A program made the translations under genes and the position numbers. Source: Diospyros lotus (taxonomy: Eukaryota; Streptophyta; Magnoliopsida; Ericales; Ebenaceae). From it: DNA of 64,000 nucleotides. The stretch is taken from the NCBI RefSeq assembly GCF_014633365.1, contig NC_068347.1, positions 33,522,116-33,586,115 of the forward strand. The letters are read 5' to 3'. Within the stretch, counting starts at the first letter, position 1. Every line of letters starts with the position of its first letter. The notes beneath the pieces were generated by a model, which saw nothing but the letters and a program-made list of their open reading frames with translations, made no database searches and had not been told where the DNA came from. Positions 46,625-61,307 of this stretch are shown piece after piece.

Positions 46625-49600
46625 ATGGTGCTTAATATTGATCTCAACAATCCACCTTTACCTGCTGATGGCATGGTTCCTGGGGGTGATCCTGTTGATT
46701 TAAGTCTTAGCATAGGCCTGCCTAGGGAGAGTGGACTATTGCCAATACGAACAACGACTAGCTTTGAGTCTGTTGATGATGAAGTTATAATATGCTCCCC
46801 AAGAAGCTTTGCCGAGGTATAAAATTTTACATTGTTATTATGTTAGGTATCTTTTTGTACAACTTAACCTTGCCAGCAAGTTTATTGGTTTTCTTTCCGT
46901 GCATCATCTCAGGCAAGGGACAAGGCTAGAAGGAACCGGCGGGAGGTAGAGGTGATTGATGCAGAAAATATTTTCCAAACAGATCAGTCAGGTACTTGGC
47001 GATGTTCTCTTTCTCTTATTTTTTGATTGTCAAAATATTGAATAAGGAACCTTTATATTGTTTTGCAATTAATTGACAGTCATTGATTCTTGTGGAAACT
47101 GAAATGTAAGCATCTGCTTAGAGTACTGGAATATTCCATTGTTCTCGTCAATTTTTGGCATCTAGCAAACTGTGTATCTTTGAAAATAGACATGTATTCT
47201 CATGCAAAGACGAATGATTATAAATGCCACATGTAGGCACAGTGCGTCCCTACTGAGCACATTTTTGGTTTTCCATTTTGTTTTTTTGCCACCTATTTTT
47301 TGGTTGTATGCGTGACTTTTCCTGTTTTTTTGCTTTTAAAAATCTCTAATCAAATATTGCACGGAATTAACATGATAAGGGGTATAATGGCCTTTTAGAA
47401 GACATGACCATAGAGATGGTTTGAAAGCAAGAATTCATGTAGCTGACTTCACCTAGCTAGACTAAGGCTTAGGATTGTTGCTATTGTCGAGGATTGTTTA
47501 GAATTTTAATATGTGAGACTTGTGGCCTTACAAGTGAATTCCTCCAGTCTTGCTTGCCCATGCTTTGCATATTTTGTGGCTTGGAGCACACTCTGTTGCT
47601 ACCGTGATCTGTTATTTTGCAGCAGAAGGAATCTCTTGTATTTCGAGAACCCTTAAAGAATTCTTTGGACCAACGTGATGCAATGGACTAATTTCCTGTT
47701 TCTGATACCATACCATTTTAATGAATGAGTGCTTTGATTCACATAATGAAGATGAGGTTTGCAGAAGTGAGATGAGTATTGAGATCTTGACTTATCTTCT
47801 TTCCTGCAATAAACAGAATATCACTGCTGGCTGGCTGGGATTGGTAAGCAAGGACCTTTTTTAATGATTAAACCATATTAGGCTTTTGGTGAGAACATCT
47901 GAATGCAAATTGTGCATTTGTGCTGGCTTTTGTTTCTTAAGCCTTACAAGCTTTCCCCTCCCAGTTTTATATTGCTAGGTCCATTTATTGACAGACGTCT
48001 TTATCTGGATTGGGAAGTGGGATTGTTTCCTTTCTCGGGGACTGATGGCATTTGGATTTACCAGCATTTAAATGATTGGGCTTAAATTTATCTCAACAAA
48101 TGGAATCAGTATCTTCTTTGATCATGTGATTTTGCCCATAAGAACTTGACTTTGATAATATGTAATTACCTCTCATCTTCTTTACAAGGTGCTGTTTGGT
48201 CATGCTGCTGAGTTCTCATGTGTCTGTCTTTGCCTTCTTTTTTACTCCCCTGAGAGTTAAGGTCTGTAAATTGATTCATTTAAGATTTCAGTCAGATTTT
48301 AGTCAACCTAGAGCATCCAAGTTCCCTTGATCATCCATAGATTCCAAATTTTACACCCAGATAGCTGGTGCTTTGGAAGGTCCTTTGTTGCATATGCTTT
48401 CATGAAAATGCAGATTGTTAGGCATGCTTTATCTACCCACCTTTTCATTGAATGAAGTTATGTAACTTATTTGTATATACTTCTGAGGATGCTAGTCTCA
48501 ACCAATGAAGCTGATTTTGCATAATTGACAGCTGGATCAGTTCCTATCACTAATAAGCGGTGCAGAAGAGGATCACTAGAGCATACAGATGCAAATGTTA
48601 ATCATCCCATAAACTCTGAGAGGAACAAGAAACCTGAGGTAGTGTGACTATCTTCTTCTTTGTTATTGCTATTTGTCTGGTTAAGTGATTTTCTAGTTTC
48701 ACTCCATTGATTTAAACATTATGCTGTTATTTAATATTAGACCCTTTTCCTTTCACTTTTTTTTTTTTTTCTTCTATCATTTGCTGTATGATGCTATTCC
48801 ACCAATGATTTCTTTTATCATTTAATACAATGATTTTAGTGAAAAAGGAGATTGAAGGAATTTTAAGATGTGAAGTCATCCTTTTGACATACACATTAAA
48901 TGAGTTTCAAATTATTTAGAAAGAAGATAATCATACTAATGGACAATGCTATTTTAATGCCGGGCTAGTGAAGGGGTTTCTAATTTAAGGAAATGCACAA
49001 AAAAGTAAATTCTAGAAGTAATACTCTGAGAAACAAAATATTACAAAAATTTTAACATTAAGATAACTTTGAGTTGTTGGTTGAGGATGGGGGTTCCTTG
49101 CTTACATTCATGTTGTAACTAAAAGTACTTGCAGCTCGGTACCTTGCATTATTTGAAACAGCTCAGACTTCTCTCTGTACTCCTCTTTTTCTTTGATTTT
49201 CTCATTTTTACTACTCGTTCCTCAATGGATTTGAGTTGTTTCCTTCTTTCTGAACTCTATGCTCTTCTTTTAGAAAGGTTCAGAAATGAAAACTGATTTT
49301 GTTAGATTTTCTACATTTGCATTTATGCAACTCATACTTGTTTTCATGTCCCCAAAATTTTCAATTAAAATACTGTAGCTCATTTATTACCATTTTGCAT
49401 TAATTCCTGAAGGAAACATTTAAGTTTTACCCCCAAAAAATAGTATAATATTTATTACTTCTTGATTTTCACTTGAGCATCTTGCCCAACAGATTGAGCA
49501 CTTAGTGGGAAACCAAGGTTTCTGCACAATAAATATGACCCTTACTAGCCCAAGTGGAAGCATGATCTGCAACTTTGGAATCTTGCTACTTGAAACATAT

Positions 49601-50703
49601 TATTCCTTTATGAGATTCATAGTAACATATGTGTTTTAATGTGGGGGTGAATGCACAAAATATAGAACTTCTCAATACATATAAAGTGCATGGCAAAGCA
49701 AAGCTTTTTGACCAAAATTTGGAAATTAGACATAACCAACCTTCCATGTCTAGTATGAAAGATTATACCCATTACGTGAGCCTTTTTTATCCTCAACAGT
49801 GGTGTTTGGGAGGCATACTATGGGCCATGAAGCTGCTGCCATCCCACAATCTCCCTCTCCATTGCTGGGCACCTCCTCCTGCTGTCTGCCTCCCGCCCTT
49901 GCTCTTGCAATTTCTCTTGCTCCCTCTCACTATTACTCATGCTGTCAGTATCCCATTCCCCTCTAGCCTTCCTCTTGGTAACAAGAGCTATCAGCAGAAG
50001 CTGAATGTGTTCTTGAGTTGCACCAGTTTCAAGCCTAATGTTCCTTGTTAATGGTTGGTACTGACCTCTCTGATAATCAGAAGAGAAATCTCTATGAGCA
50101 GGCATCTTATGAAGAATTGCAAATTTCAGATTTCTGGGTTTTGCCCAGAGAGGCCTCGGAATCATCCTCAGTGTTTCTGATAGCCCTGTTATGAGTCTGC
50201 CAATTCTGGTATTTGATTTCCCTGCATGCATCACAAAAGCTTAAGCTATTAGTAAATAGGCCCATCAATGTATAGCTCAATCCAGGGCTAAGTGCCCTTT
50301 TATGATAGAAAATCTTGTAATATTGTTTCTCTTCCATACAAGAAAACATGTTGGAATACTTCAATACAAATTTTACCTTTTTTTGTGATAAATAGCTTTC
50401 ATTTATTTATGAATATCTAAAATTGTATTGCCAAACAATGATTGGACTGTCTCTTGCCAGAGTGACCATGCAGCTGAAGATACAGAAGTCCCCTGTATTG
50501 TGGTGCCCTTTCAGAAGAAACCTGAATTCAAATGTCCAGTTTGCATTAGTCCAGTTGTTGAAGAAACATCAACCAAGTGCGGTCACATTTTCTGTAAGAA
50601 ATGCATTCATGCGGCGATCGCAGCTCAGAGCAAATGTCCAACCTGCAGGAGAAAACTTAAAGTGAAAGATACCATCAGAATTTACCTTCCAGCCAGTGAT
50701 TAA
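46625..50703 (+). CDS. small C3HC4 RING-finger protein, RNF4/SLX8-like candidate SUMO-targeted E3 ubiquitin ligase
   Basis: Four coding exons, 46625-46816, 46913-46991, 48532-48638 and 50461-50703 (TAA), in phase, 206 residues. The N-terminus has NIDLNNPPLP and VDLSLSIGLP, resembling EAR-type repression motifs. Hydrophobic clusters next to acidic residues (DDEVIICS, EVEVIDAE, VPCIVVPF) look like SUMO-interacting motifs. A basic patch RNRR and KRCRRG may be a nuclear signal. The C-terminal RING (residues about 150-195) has CPVC, KCGHIFC, KKC and CPTC with C3HC4 spacing, as in RNF4. Such proteins attach ubiquitin to SUMO-modified nuclear proteins. The 3' UTR is spliced (donor at 50729, acceptor before 50925). 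Function is inferred from the RING and motif layout. Confidence 0.85.
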
Positions 50704-52920
50704 TGGCTCAGTTGTTCTGTCAAATCATGTGAGTTTACTCTTATGCACCTTCTGTGTGTTATATCCTTATTATATGTGGAGGGAGAAAACGACTGATACA
50801 AGCCCTCTTTTTCTTCCTCGTTGTATTGTGTTGCTGTGCCATGTTAATTACTGGGGAATTGGGTTGTTAATTACTTTTGCCTCTTATTCTGTCTGGCTAA
50901 CTTAACAGTTTCTTGTTTTGCAGGTGGTTAGGTTTAATTTAGGGGGTGCTATTGGTGGGAAATAAAGTTGGTGTGGTGAATCAACAATAGAGCATGAAGA
51001 AGTAACTAGACATTTTGATCTCTGTGTGGCTCTGGTCTTGGTTTGAATCAAATTATCCTATTAGTTGGGATAGACTTTTCTTTATGGATTTTCATTTAGG
51101 GCTATAGCGGCTTAGAGACCATCTATTTCCCTTTTCCATTTCAGTTGGTATAGACAACTAGACAAGTTGGTTTTTGGAACTTTGCTTGCACAGCTTCTGT
51201 TTCTGTTATCAGTTTTTGTTAGCAAAGGCTTCTTGGTTATAGAACATCTTGAATTAGCTTTCAGTTTCATCCTCTCGTGGTGGTTTCATTTGATTGAATC
51301 TTGTATATATGAGATGGGAAATTGTACTTCTGTCAGATTAAACTCATTGCCTCCCAAAAGAGGGGGTTGGTTTCTGTATGGTCCTGGAAGTAGGACTCTA
51401 TAAAGCTACTTTTCCCGGCATCTGGCTCAACCTGCAGGTGGGATAATGCTTGATATGTTGTTGTTATTGTTATCTAGCTTGCTCCAAGATGGATTAATGC
51501 TTGTAATTGTTATTGCTATTGCATCTAGATTACCGGTCAAAACAGTATACTCTTGGGAAAAGAGGATGCTGAACTGGGCTTCCTCTTTATTTTTTGCCTC
51601 AAATATTGGTTTCCTCCTTGATTGCTATCCATTTCTATGCTCATTTTCTTATCAAACATTTTGATGCCATTTTGTGTCATTTTCAATGACATCTTTTCTC
51701 TTCAACTTGGTGTTATGGGTTCACAATAATTTGGATCATTCTCTTTTATATTGTGAGTGACAAAATGTTAAATTTATATTACTTTGTAGAGCCTAGTTTT
51801 ATGGGGGTGGGATAGGGATCGAGTGAGATTTATTTTGCATGTGATATTTTTTTGGTATTGGTTTAACATTTTTAACTATCTAACAAAAAGAAGTATTGAA
51901 TACAAAAAAAATATATATATATAAATTTTTAATGTCGTGTAGATTGACACGAGTATTTGTTAATTTAACTCTTTGCCCATATAAATGATTTTAAATTTAC
52001 AATTTCATATATCAATAAATAAGATATTTTGTTGTCTCAAACAAACATATTTTGATTACTCATTCATGCATAATAAAAATCAATCAAATTGATGATTTTT
52101 TTTCGTGCTTGAACCAAATAGTAGTCTAATGATAAAATGTTGTGATTGTTTTAAACATGACAAAAATTCAAATCTTATTAAAAGTAAGCCTATAATAAAA
52201 TTTTTAAAAATGGTATGAGATATGATTGTAAAGTGTCGTTGCATATTGTGTCAAATTAGGTTGTACGAAAACAAAAATGAAAAAATAATACGAAACGAAA
52301 ATGGAGAAATAATATTTTTAAAAAAAATAAAAAATAGAAATATGAGACAATACATAAATAAGAAAAATATAGAGATTTTTTTATAAATATAATTTTTAAT
52401 ATAGATAATTATAAAAAGTAGTTTTTTAGTATAAAAAAAATATAAAATTTATAATATATTCAAATAAATTATGAAATAAATTAAAATTTTAAGATAGAGA
52501 TGAAAAAATTGTGTATCTAACTTGGTTAGAAAAGGAAATTTTTTGTCTCTAACATCTTTGTAAATAGAAATGGATTTTCAAAATAAAAAATAATTTTTTT
52601 GATATTTTATAATATTATGAAAGGACTTTAAAATATTTTTAAAAATTATAAAAATAATCTAAAAATATTTTTTTGCGTATTTTGCTTTTCATAAATGAAA
52701 ACGCCAAAATAATACCCCAAGATATTTCATGCACCATAGGTGTCAAATTTAAGTATTCAAATAATATTTTTACAAATTTTCATTTTTATATGTTTGCTAA
52801 AGAAAATGATAAATTATCATTATAATAATTAAAATAAAGAAGAAAATGAAAATTAAAATAAAAAGAACGAAAAGTTCAATAAGCAAAGGCGGGAACTTCA
52901 GAGGGACAGTTCGCTAGAAA
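50704..52920. other. 3' UTR of the RING gene, then AT-rich spacer
   Basis: A GTGAGT donor at 50729 and a TTTTGCAG acceptor at about 50924 mark a 3' UTR intron. The region from about 51150 to 51700 has no recognised features. From 51750 to 52860 it is very AT-rich without bounded repeats. The short leader of the next gene precedes 52921. Confidence 0.6.
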
Positions 52921-55900
52921 ATGAAAGAAAATGATAGAGAAAGCGAAGAGAAAATGGGAGACCAAGCAGAAGCCAATCGCTCGTCGGAAGCCCTAGACAT
53001 TGACGCCATTCGCAGGTTCAAACTACTCTCTCTATATATACATTACGGCAATGTTTACATCCAATGCGGTTGAATCGATGTTTGGCTTTCGATCTGTAGT
53101 CGGATTAAGGAACTAAGAGACGTCAGTGGAGGTTTCTACGATGCCCCAGGACTCGCTCCGTCGGATTCAGAGCAATTGCTTAAAGATTGCGCTTTCCAGC
53201 TTGAGGTACACTCGAATTCCATCCATTTGATTGGCCAAGTTGCTTCAGATTCTCGCGTTTCTCTGCTGCGACCTCACTTGCATCTATAGCATTTACTTGA
53301 AGGTGCTAACTCGCAAAATAATGCCTCACGCAGAGCAAAATAAGTCAAGTTCTGTCAGAATTTTCAGGCGTCGGGTCGTTGCCAGTTGAAGATATAGGTA
53401 AACCTTTTTATGTTGCCCTCTGTCCCCTCACAAATGTATATATTTGTGTAAGCCCGTGCATGTAGGTATCTTTAGGGCTGTACATGAGCGATTCCAGCCC
53501 CACCATGGCTTGTCCAGGGTTGAATTGGTGACTCAATGAGCTAGATCACGTGTTAAAGTTTGGCTTATTTTTTGGGCATATGGCTTAAAGAGTTTTAATC
53601 AACTTAAATTTTTTCCCCTCCTCTCTCTTGCAGTATCATGGCTTAGCAATCCGAGTTTGAACAAAAAATTAACCAGTTTCAACATGTTTTCAATTTGTCT
53701 TTTTACATAACTAATTAACGGCTTAATTTTGAACGAGCTTTAACAAGCTGAAACATGAGTGGGGCTCAGGTAACTGGTCATTTTACAGACCCAGAGAAGC
53801 ATCCATACATGTGGTCATGCATTGGGTAACTGAATTTTCAAATGTAGATACATATTGGGGACGGGTGAAGGAGGAACTCAACAACGTGGAGGCTGAAAAT
53901 GCTAAACTATCCAGTGAAATTGAGGACCTGATGAGGACGTACATAGAAGGTGGGCAGATTAAAATTTGGATTTAGATGTATCATCCATGTGAAACGGTGC
54001 GCGTCTGGTGGCTGATTTGATATTTGTACATTTGCAGATTCTAATCAATTAGAGAGTGAGCTTGAAGGGTTGAATTGTTCGCTGGACTTTGTTGCTTTGC
54101 AGGTTAATACCCATTAAAGGGTTCTCATCTTAACTTTTAGTTTCATCTTTGCCAATGAGAAACATGTCACAATATTCTAGTTACTCAAAGTCAAACTATT
54201 GTCCATTGTTGAATAGCAACGAGCAAGGTAAAACAATTTGGATGCTAAGCATGTCCATACAATTAGACAAGGTCACTATCGTTTTAGCTGGCTATTGTTA
54301 TTTATATCTGAATCAGTGAAAGAAAATTATCTATGGAGTCTATTGTAGTTGCCATATGTGACTCCAAGGGGTGGAAGGTAAATTCCATAATGTTTTCCCC
54401 TAGGGGTTTGACTCAATTGAGCTACGTAGGCTATTTTTGCAAGGATGCTTGTGGCATCTCCTTACGATGGAACATTGCATTTGAGCTTCCCTAGACCCTC
54501 TTTTGGCAGATCCATGGGTCAGATGATGGAACTCTCCATATGCTCGCTCCTGGTATACTCATGGAACCCACATGTTTGGTTGAGAAACACTCAACCCAAG
54601 TTCTCTGTTGTCCATTGAAGATTTTTGACTCAAAAGGGGTTGCAATTGAGGATGCTTGAGGCACGTCCTCAGCTTGATTGCTATCTGCCTGAGTGCTCTG
54701 TTAGCTACAATGTGAGGGCAAGGCATCAATATATGCTTTATGTGCCTGATGGAAGCACAACCTCTAGAAAATGCCCTAGTATCTTGATTCCAATGACCTA
54801 GGTTGTGCAGGACTTAGGTCTCCATTAACTCCGGACTTCTAGAGGCTTGGCTTGTGGATTGGAGGCTAGGGTAATGGGTTCCGTAGAACTTGATCCTTAT
54901 CCTTTGTGGGAAATTGGTCTTGACTAATCACAAGAGAGATTTCAATCAATCAGCAAAACATGGCCTGTCCTGTACTCAAGCTCCCATGTTTTAAGAAGAT
55001 AGTGCCACTGACCTCTAGCCAAGATTCATATAATTTTACTCCTTAGGATGTGCAGCACTTTAGAAATGCGCGTGTTTACTTTCAATTGGGAACAATAACT
55101 AATTTTACTTGTTACTTTTTCATGTGATTTTTACCAATGAATTTTCTAGTACTTAAAGAGGCTGAAAGTGACAGGTTCTTCATTTTAATTCGTCTTGCAA
55201 CCTGTGATAAACATTTCCTCATCTTTAAATGATTTGATTTCTTCAAATTGTAATATAATCTCCTGCCAAGTGTTTTAGTTCTTTCAATTTTCTCTGCCAT
55301 TCAACAGTTATACTCACCATAGTCCCGAGTCACTTTGAAGCTGATTGACAAATTTTGTTGATGTCATCTAATTTTTTTTATGGATGTGATATTCTAGGGT
55401 ATTGAGAAAACAAAAACCACTGGACACGTTGATTGCTCTTTCCATGAAGAAGTGGAGTTTTTAAAAGGGAAGACAGATTACAAATTTAAGGTCTCATTTA
55501 TCATCCTTATGTTATTTCTTTGCTTAACGATGAATCAGGAATTGTAGTCTGTGTGCATCCACTTTATTTGAAAAATATAAAAAGTTATTTACAACTATCT
55601 CTAGCTTATTCTTTTTCAGTGAAATTATAATGTCTTACTATCATGTATCAACTAACTTAGTGTGGTTTATGTTAGTTATTCAATAAACTTTTCTTTCCTT
55701 CACACACACACACATATTGTTGTTATTGCCGTCGATCTAAGCCATTGGTTTTATGGTACTTCATATTATAATATTTATGTCATGTAGCATTTTGATGTTT
55801 TTTTTATCCTTGAGGAAAAGAGTCATTAACTAATAGTTTTTTTATTATTACCTTGCAGATGCTGGAACTCAGTGATCAGATTGAGAAGAACAGAGTAACT

Positions 55901-58900
55901 TTGCAATCACTGGAAGATCTTGACTGCATTTTGAAAAGGTAATTTTCTATAGAGATTTTGCAGATTCTATGTTATCTGACTTGATCCGTTCGTTTTAATT
56001 TACTCATTTGTACTTTGTATTTCCATAGGTTTGAGGCTATAGAAAAGATTGAGGATGCATTAACAGGACTTAAAGTGCTTGAGCATGAAGGAAATTGCAT
56101 TAGGTTGTCATTGAGGACCTACATTCCAAATTCAGAAAGCATATTGTCCCAACACAAAATTGAAGATTTTACTGAACCATTGGAACAGAATCATGAGTTA
56201 CTCATACAAGTCTCTGAAGGAACATTGGAGCTAAAAAATGTCGAGGTATGACTTCTAAATTTTGATAACTGCAATTTCAGGTGAGATAATGCCTTCAACT
56301 CTAAGCAAAGGCAGTGGTATGGGATAATTTCAGAAGAATGTCTAGAATTCTGAATGCTCAGCTTTTGGAGACTTGTGCCATTATCATGGGCCAGTGGTAG
56401 TCTACTTGCTAACTAGGCTGTTGCTTGGGATAGTCTTGCCTTTTAAAACTGGTAACACAGTTCCTCTTACCATTTAATGATTGGTAATGAGACAGACCAA
56501 TTTTTTTCATATCATTTAAATAATTCTTATAGTGTTTAGGGCGCCCTCAAAGTAACTAAGAGGACAAAAATAAGCTTTGAACAGCCAGTGAAATGACCAA
56601 AATGCCACTTATTAAAAGCTCGAGGTATGCTATTTTTCTCATTCTCTCTTCCTCCCTTCCTCTGTCTACCCTTTCCCATAATCTTTCTGACACTAGAAAC
56701 ATCCTCACTGACTAAGCCATTAGCCTTTACCTCCATTGAGCTCCAGGGTCCTCAACCTGAATGCAGTTCCTTTTGCCTCCACTGGCCCCCATAACCACCA
56801 GCAGCTCTCTCTCTCTCTCTCTTCTTTTAATAGTCCCCAACCATCAACACTGTAATCTCATTCTGCCTACATATTGTATTTGTTTTTGTTCCCGTGACCA
56901 TGCTTTTGAAGATGAATTTTGCCTAAGCACAATGCTGCTGATGGCTGATGTGAGTTGGATGTTTCGACATAATTATGGGGGCTTGGGGCTGTGGCCATCA
57001 CCGTCTGCCATGATGGCCTTGCAATTGAGGTCCAACAAATTTTACTCATGCAATTCCAATACAATATGTAGGCCAAAGTTATACCTAGTGAATTCTTACT
57101 TGAGACTAGAAGTAGCAGAAGGGGATTTGTGGTTGAGATGGAGGAATCCAATGGAGGGAGTTGGGGCATGATTAAGAAAGTGAGGTGAACAGGGAGGCCA
57201 TGAGGGGAAAGGATAGCGAGAGAGAGGAGAGGAGGAGCCAGCCCAAGGTATAATGGTTGGAAACAGTGTTTGTGGAAATGTGGGTATCGTGATGTTTCAA
57301 TGACAGCGCTTTAACTAGGAGAGTTGGCAAGGGTGAGGGGAGGAAAGAGGCACCTGGCAAGTGATGAATAAAGAAAGATGTACTGCTTTTGTCTTTGTTA
57401 AGTTTTAATATAACTTTTTACAAGTCAATTAAAAAATATTAACTTGAAACACCTTTTGTTAACTTTGTCACTCTACAAAAATTATTTAACAATCTTATAT
57501 TTCCCCGCAAGACAACAAACTCTAAATGGGAAGTTTGGTGTAATTCTATATCACAAGGGTCTCTCTCTCTCTCCATACCTTTAGGTGGTATGAGTAATTT
57601 GCACATTAGCTTATGTTACTTAAGAACATGATTCTCTTCTTCTAGGGTGTACCTACATATCTTGTGTGTCATGTCTTAATTTTTAATCTCATGTTCACTT
57701 GAATCCTTCTGCCATGGCCAAAACAAAGAAATTATGCATATCTTGAGAGCTCTTGACATTTTATCTGGAGCCTCTTTAGAGTGATTAACATGTCAAGATA
57801 AACGTAAGGTTAGTTATACATTTCTGAGTGGTCTTAAATGCTGTTTGTGATGTTTCCAGATCTTCCCGAATGATGTATATGTAGGTGAAATTATTGAAGC
57901 AGCAAAATCTTTCAGGTCAGTTTCTTGGTTCAGTTAATTTTTAGTCTTTCATCTTTAGGATTATTGATGTACTGCTTTGGGTCTAGATTGTGCCCCCCAG
58001 TAAGCAACGGAGTTATTTATAGGATTTGCGTCTTGGAGATAATACTCCCTCCTGTACCATGGCCATTCACATTTTGAACTCATGCTGAATGCTGTTTTAT
58101 CCTCACCTTATTCAAATTTCTCACGTCTTGTCAGATTTGTTATGTATCTTTAATGTTGGTTTGCTGTTGTCCCAATGAATCTATCTATTATCCATCCACC
58201 ATTCACTATGAAGGATCTCATCTGTCAGTTACTGGTTTTTCTGATTTTTCTTTGATATAAGAGAAGTATGTCATCTTCACTGGGATAGCTAACTTAGAAC
58301 ATCAAATGTAAGCCTTGCCTAGTTAGCACATTATTCTATAGTTGACTTCTCCTATGCATTGTCATGCTTCCCATATTGATTATCGACTATTTAGGGATGC
58401 ATGTTGAAGCTCATAAATGGCATAGGCAATAGCATGTTGTGGAGATGTTATATAGATCATCTCTGTTAATATTGTTTTTGCATTTATCCACAAAGCTACT
58501 GAAAAGGTTTGAAATTTCAAATTTGTTATCTGTCTCCATTTCACTTAAACAAGTTTTAGGATGTGTAATGGGAGTGGCACAATATGTTTCATTTTTCAAA
58601 AGCTAAAAAATAAATTTTAATTCCAAACTTTTAGCCATTTTCATTTCTTTAACAATTTTCGAGATGTCTCATGGAGCACTTTCTCCTGTGTGTGTGTGTT
58701 AAATTGCTGGATGTCTTGTACTTTCTGTTATTGGTTATATCCTTGTTCATTTTTGGATAATCCAGATATGTCTTTATACATGAATTATGTGTAGACATTT
58801 GAATGATCCAAGGTATTGTTTTCCTTTTCGTAGACATGATATTGCATGCTGAGGAAACTCAATCCCTAATTAACTGATTCATATCATGGTACCAGACAAC

Positions 58901-60641
58901 TAATTCTATGTTATTGCTTTTGTTTATTGGGGACATAAATAATTGTGTTGCTTCCAGGCAGTCCTTGAAAAGTATTTCAATCCTGGAGAGCCGGTCTTCA
59001 TTGGAGTGGTTCGTAAGAAGAGTGCAAGAAAAAATTGTTCTAAGCACGCTAAGGCGGTTGCTGGTGAAGTTTGCAAATAAGTCAAGGTAAGACTTATTTT
59101 TATGGTTTATGTCAGTTACTTTACAATTATTGTCAAACATGCTTGCTTTGTGCACACCTAATTAAACCTGTTAGACCCATGTGCCAGACAGTGCACTCTC
59201 ATGACTTCTGGTTTCTTGTCTGACGCTGTATACTTAAAAAGTCCAAAAAATTATTAGTCCGAGAAAGAGTTCACGGAACATTTTCCCCCTTTTGGATAAG
59301 TTGACTTAATTTTGTTCGTTCCCTATCTATATTTTAGAATAGAATATCACTTGTTATGAATGCAGGCAGTCAGTGGAGTATATAGATAAGGAGGATATAA
59401 TAGTTGCCCACATGGTAGGAGGAGTTGATGCTTTCATTAAGATATCCCAAGGTTGGCCAGCGTCAAACCATGCATTGAAGCTGATATCACTCAAGAGCTC
59501 AGATCATCATTCAAAGGAAATTTCATTGCGCTTTCTCTGCAAGGTTGAGGTAAACTGCATTTTCCATTTAATTCTTCCTTTAAATGCACAAAAATCTGTT
59601 TGCAGTTCTCAAAAGTGGGTTTTGTTAAGGTGCCTCTAAATTCTGGTCATACTTAAATTTTTAAATAGACTCATAAGAGGCATTATTTTCCTGAAAATTC
59701 TGCAACGTATATCATTTACATGATTTTTGTTATTTTCTTGATATGGTTTGTTCGTATGCCATACGTTGTTACTACATTATGTATCTCAAAACGAGATCAT
59801 TTGGTGGTGTTTTATATGCATAGTGTTAATTTGAGGGCCACACTTTTCGAACCTTAGTCGACTGATATTCGGAGCACTCTTATGTGTACTTTATTAACAA
59901 GGGCCGTTCCCCAGAAGCATTCTAACAATCATTAGATCATTAGTCACGATTCCACAATTATTTGCCTACCTGTGCTTTCTACTAGCAAATTGCACTTAGA
60001 ATGAATATCAATAATTTATTGGGCAAACACGGATTTCTGCGGCTTCATGAATCCGGATTTGATGAATCTTGGTACGAACACGGATTGTGGTGTAAAAATA
60101 TCAAAGCATTTTACTAATTCTTTCTTCACTTGCAAAAAAAAGAAAAGAAAGGAAAACTAGTTCTTCCTTCATTCCTAACTCACTGCTTCTTTATAAATTT
60201 TAGCTTATGCTTCAAATGAAGATATCAATTAGATCATTTGAAATCATATAGAAAAAAAAATAATAATAACTTATGGTTCTTCACGTGCAATATTGTTTAC
60301 CCTTAGAACTTCTTCAAGTTTGATGTTTTTTACCTGCTGGAGTTGCTAGTTACCATTTTTATGTGTTGCAATCAGTCATGAGGAAGATTTATTTCCTAAC
60401 TGCCTTCTTCATGTCTGCCTTCTAAAGTTTTGAAGGCTATAAGCTCCAAGATTTTGATCCAGTGACTTCTTTTTATTTTTATTTTTCCTGTGTTCTATTG
60501 TTTATTGGTAACTAGGAAATGGCAAACTCATTGGATGCACATATCCGACAAAACATTTCAAGCTTTGTGGATGCTATTGAAGAAATACTTGTGCAACAAA
60601 TGCGCATTGAGCTCCAACCTGATAATGGTTCCGAGAATTGA
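52921..60641 (+). CDS. coiled-coil protein, possibly with RWD-like folds; function not recognised
   Basis: Twelve exons: 52921-53015, 53100-53205, 53334-53397, 53848-53949, 54038-54102, 55398-55490, 55859-55938, 56029-56245, 57860-57915, 58958-59086, 59366-59549 and 60516-60641. All junctions are GT-AG, phases agree, and 438 residues result. The ATG at 52954 has better context and may be the true start. Residues about 30-190 are a charged helical region likely to form coiled coil (LESKISQVLSEF, NNVEAENAKLSSEIEDL). Two later segments, IEDALTGLKVLEHEGNCI followed by LSLRTYIP, and AFIKISQGWP with LKLISLKS, have the strand pattern of tandem RWD folds as in kinetochore proteins such as CENP-O/P or KNL1. 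That comparison is from layout only. The 3' end is uncertain (see findings). Confidence 0.75.
54103..55397 (+). other. intron 5 of the coiled-coil gene
   Basis: About 1.3 kb. From 54370 to 54900 it is less AT-rich than other introns and has short open segments, but no domain or repeat end was recognised. Confidence 0.6.
56246..57859 (+). other. intron 8 of the coiled-coil gene
   Basis: About 1.6 kb. A passage at about 56530-57370 contains a (CT)n run (56801-56821) and overlapping frames on both strands without domains. It differs in composition from the flanks and could be an old insertion, but no inverted repeats or target duplication were identified. Confidence 0.5.
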
Positions 60642-61307
60642 TACTTTCCTGCTCCAAAAGTATTGGTGTTTTATCACATGGTAAGATGCCAAATCATTCG
60701 TTGTTCACCGGTTTACAAAATTTGATGCGTACAAATAGCCTCCTTGTGATTCAAAAATTCAGGATTTAGGTTTCAAGTATCGATTTGGGTCAAGAATCGA
60801 TACATAACTTTTTTGTGGGTTATACTGAAGTGTATGTGACACAGAGTGGGATAAGACTTGATATGTTATTGGACTAAAATGCATAAATACAAAATGTTAT
60901 ATAGTTAACAGCCAGGTTCACTTGTTAATTTGGCCCAAATAGATGCTTGTGACACCAGGAGGTTGTCTTTCTCACGAAAGTGATAGTGGGCTATGTATAT
61001 TGCCTTTTTTGTTCTTCTTGAACAGACAGGAAAGCTCCAAATACTTGAGTATGGATTTAGAATAACAAATCTTGTTGGCTTATTAAATCCGTACGTGATT
61101 TTGCTCAGCAGCCAAAATCTAGAGGGAGTGTCGTTTCAATGTTTTCTCCAGAGCATAATCAATCGTTTATATGAGACTTATAGTGTTCTATAGTTGCCTT
61201 CTAAATGGTCCTTGCTGGTTTTTCCCCATTCCGATATATGCCCCCCATTTTTATCACATTATTTTAGTTCTATGGAAACCTTAATATGCATTCTTACTCT
61301 TTCACAG

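Noticed and set aside
49629..50364. Frames of 85-140 codons on both strands in the last intron of the RING gene
   Set aside because: They overlap on opposite strands, lack domain features and are bounded by splice sites that join the flanking coding exons.
56761..57171. 136-codon frame inside intron 8 of the coiled-coil gene
   Set aside because: Its start overlaps a CT microsatellite, an opposing frame is equally open, and no family signature is visible.
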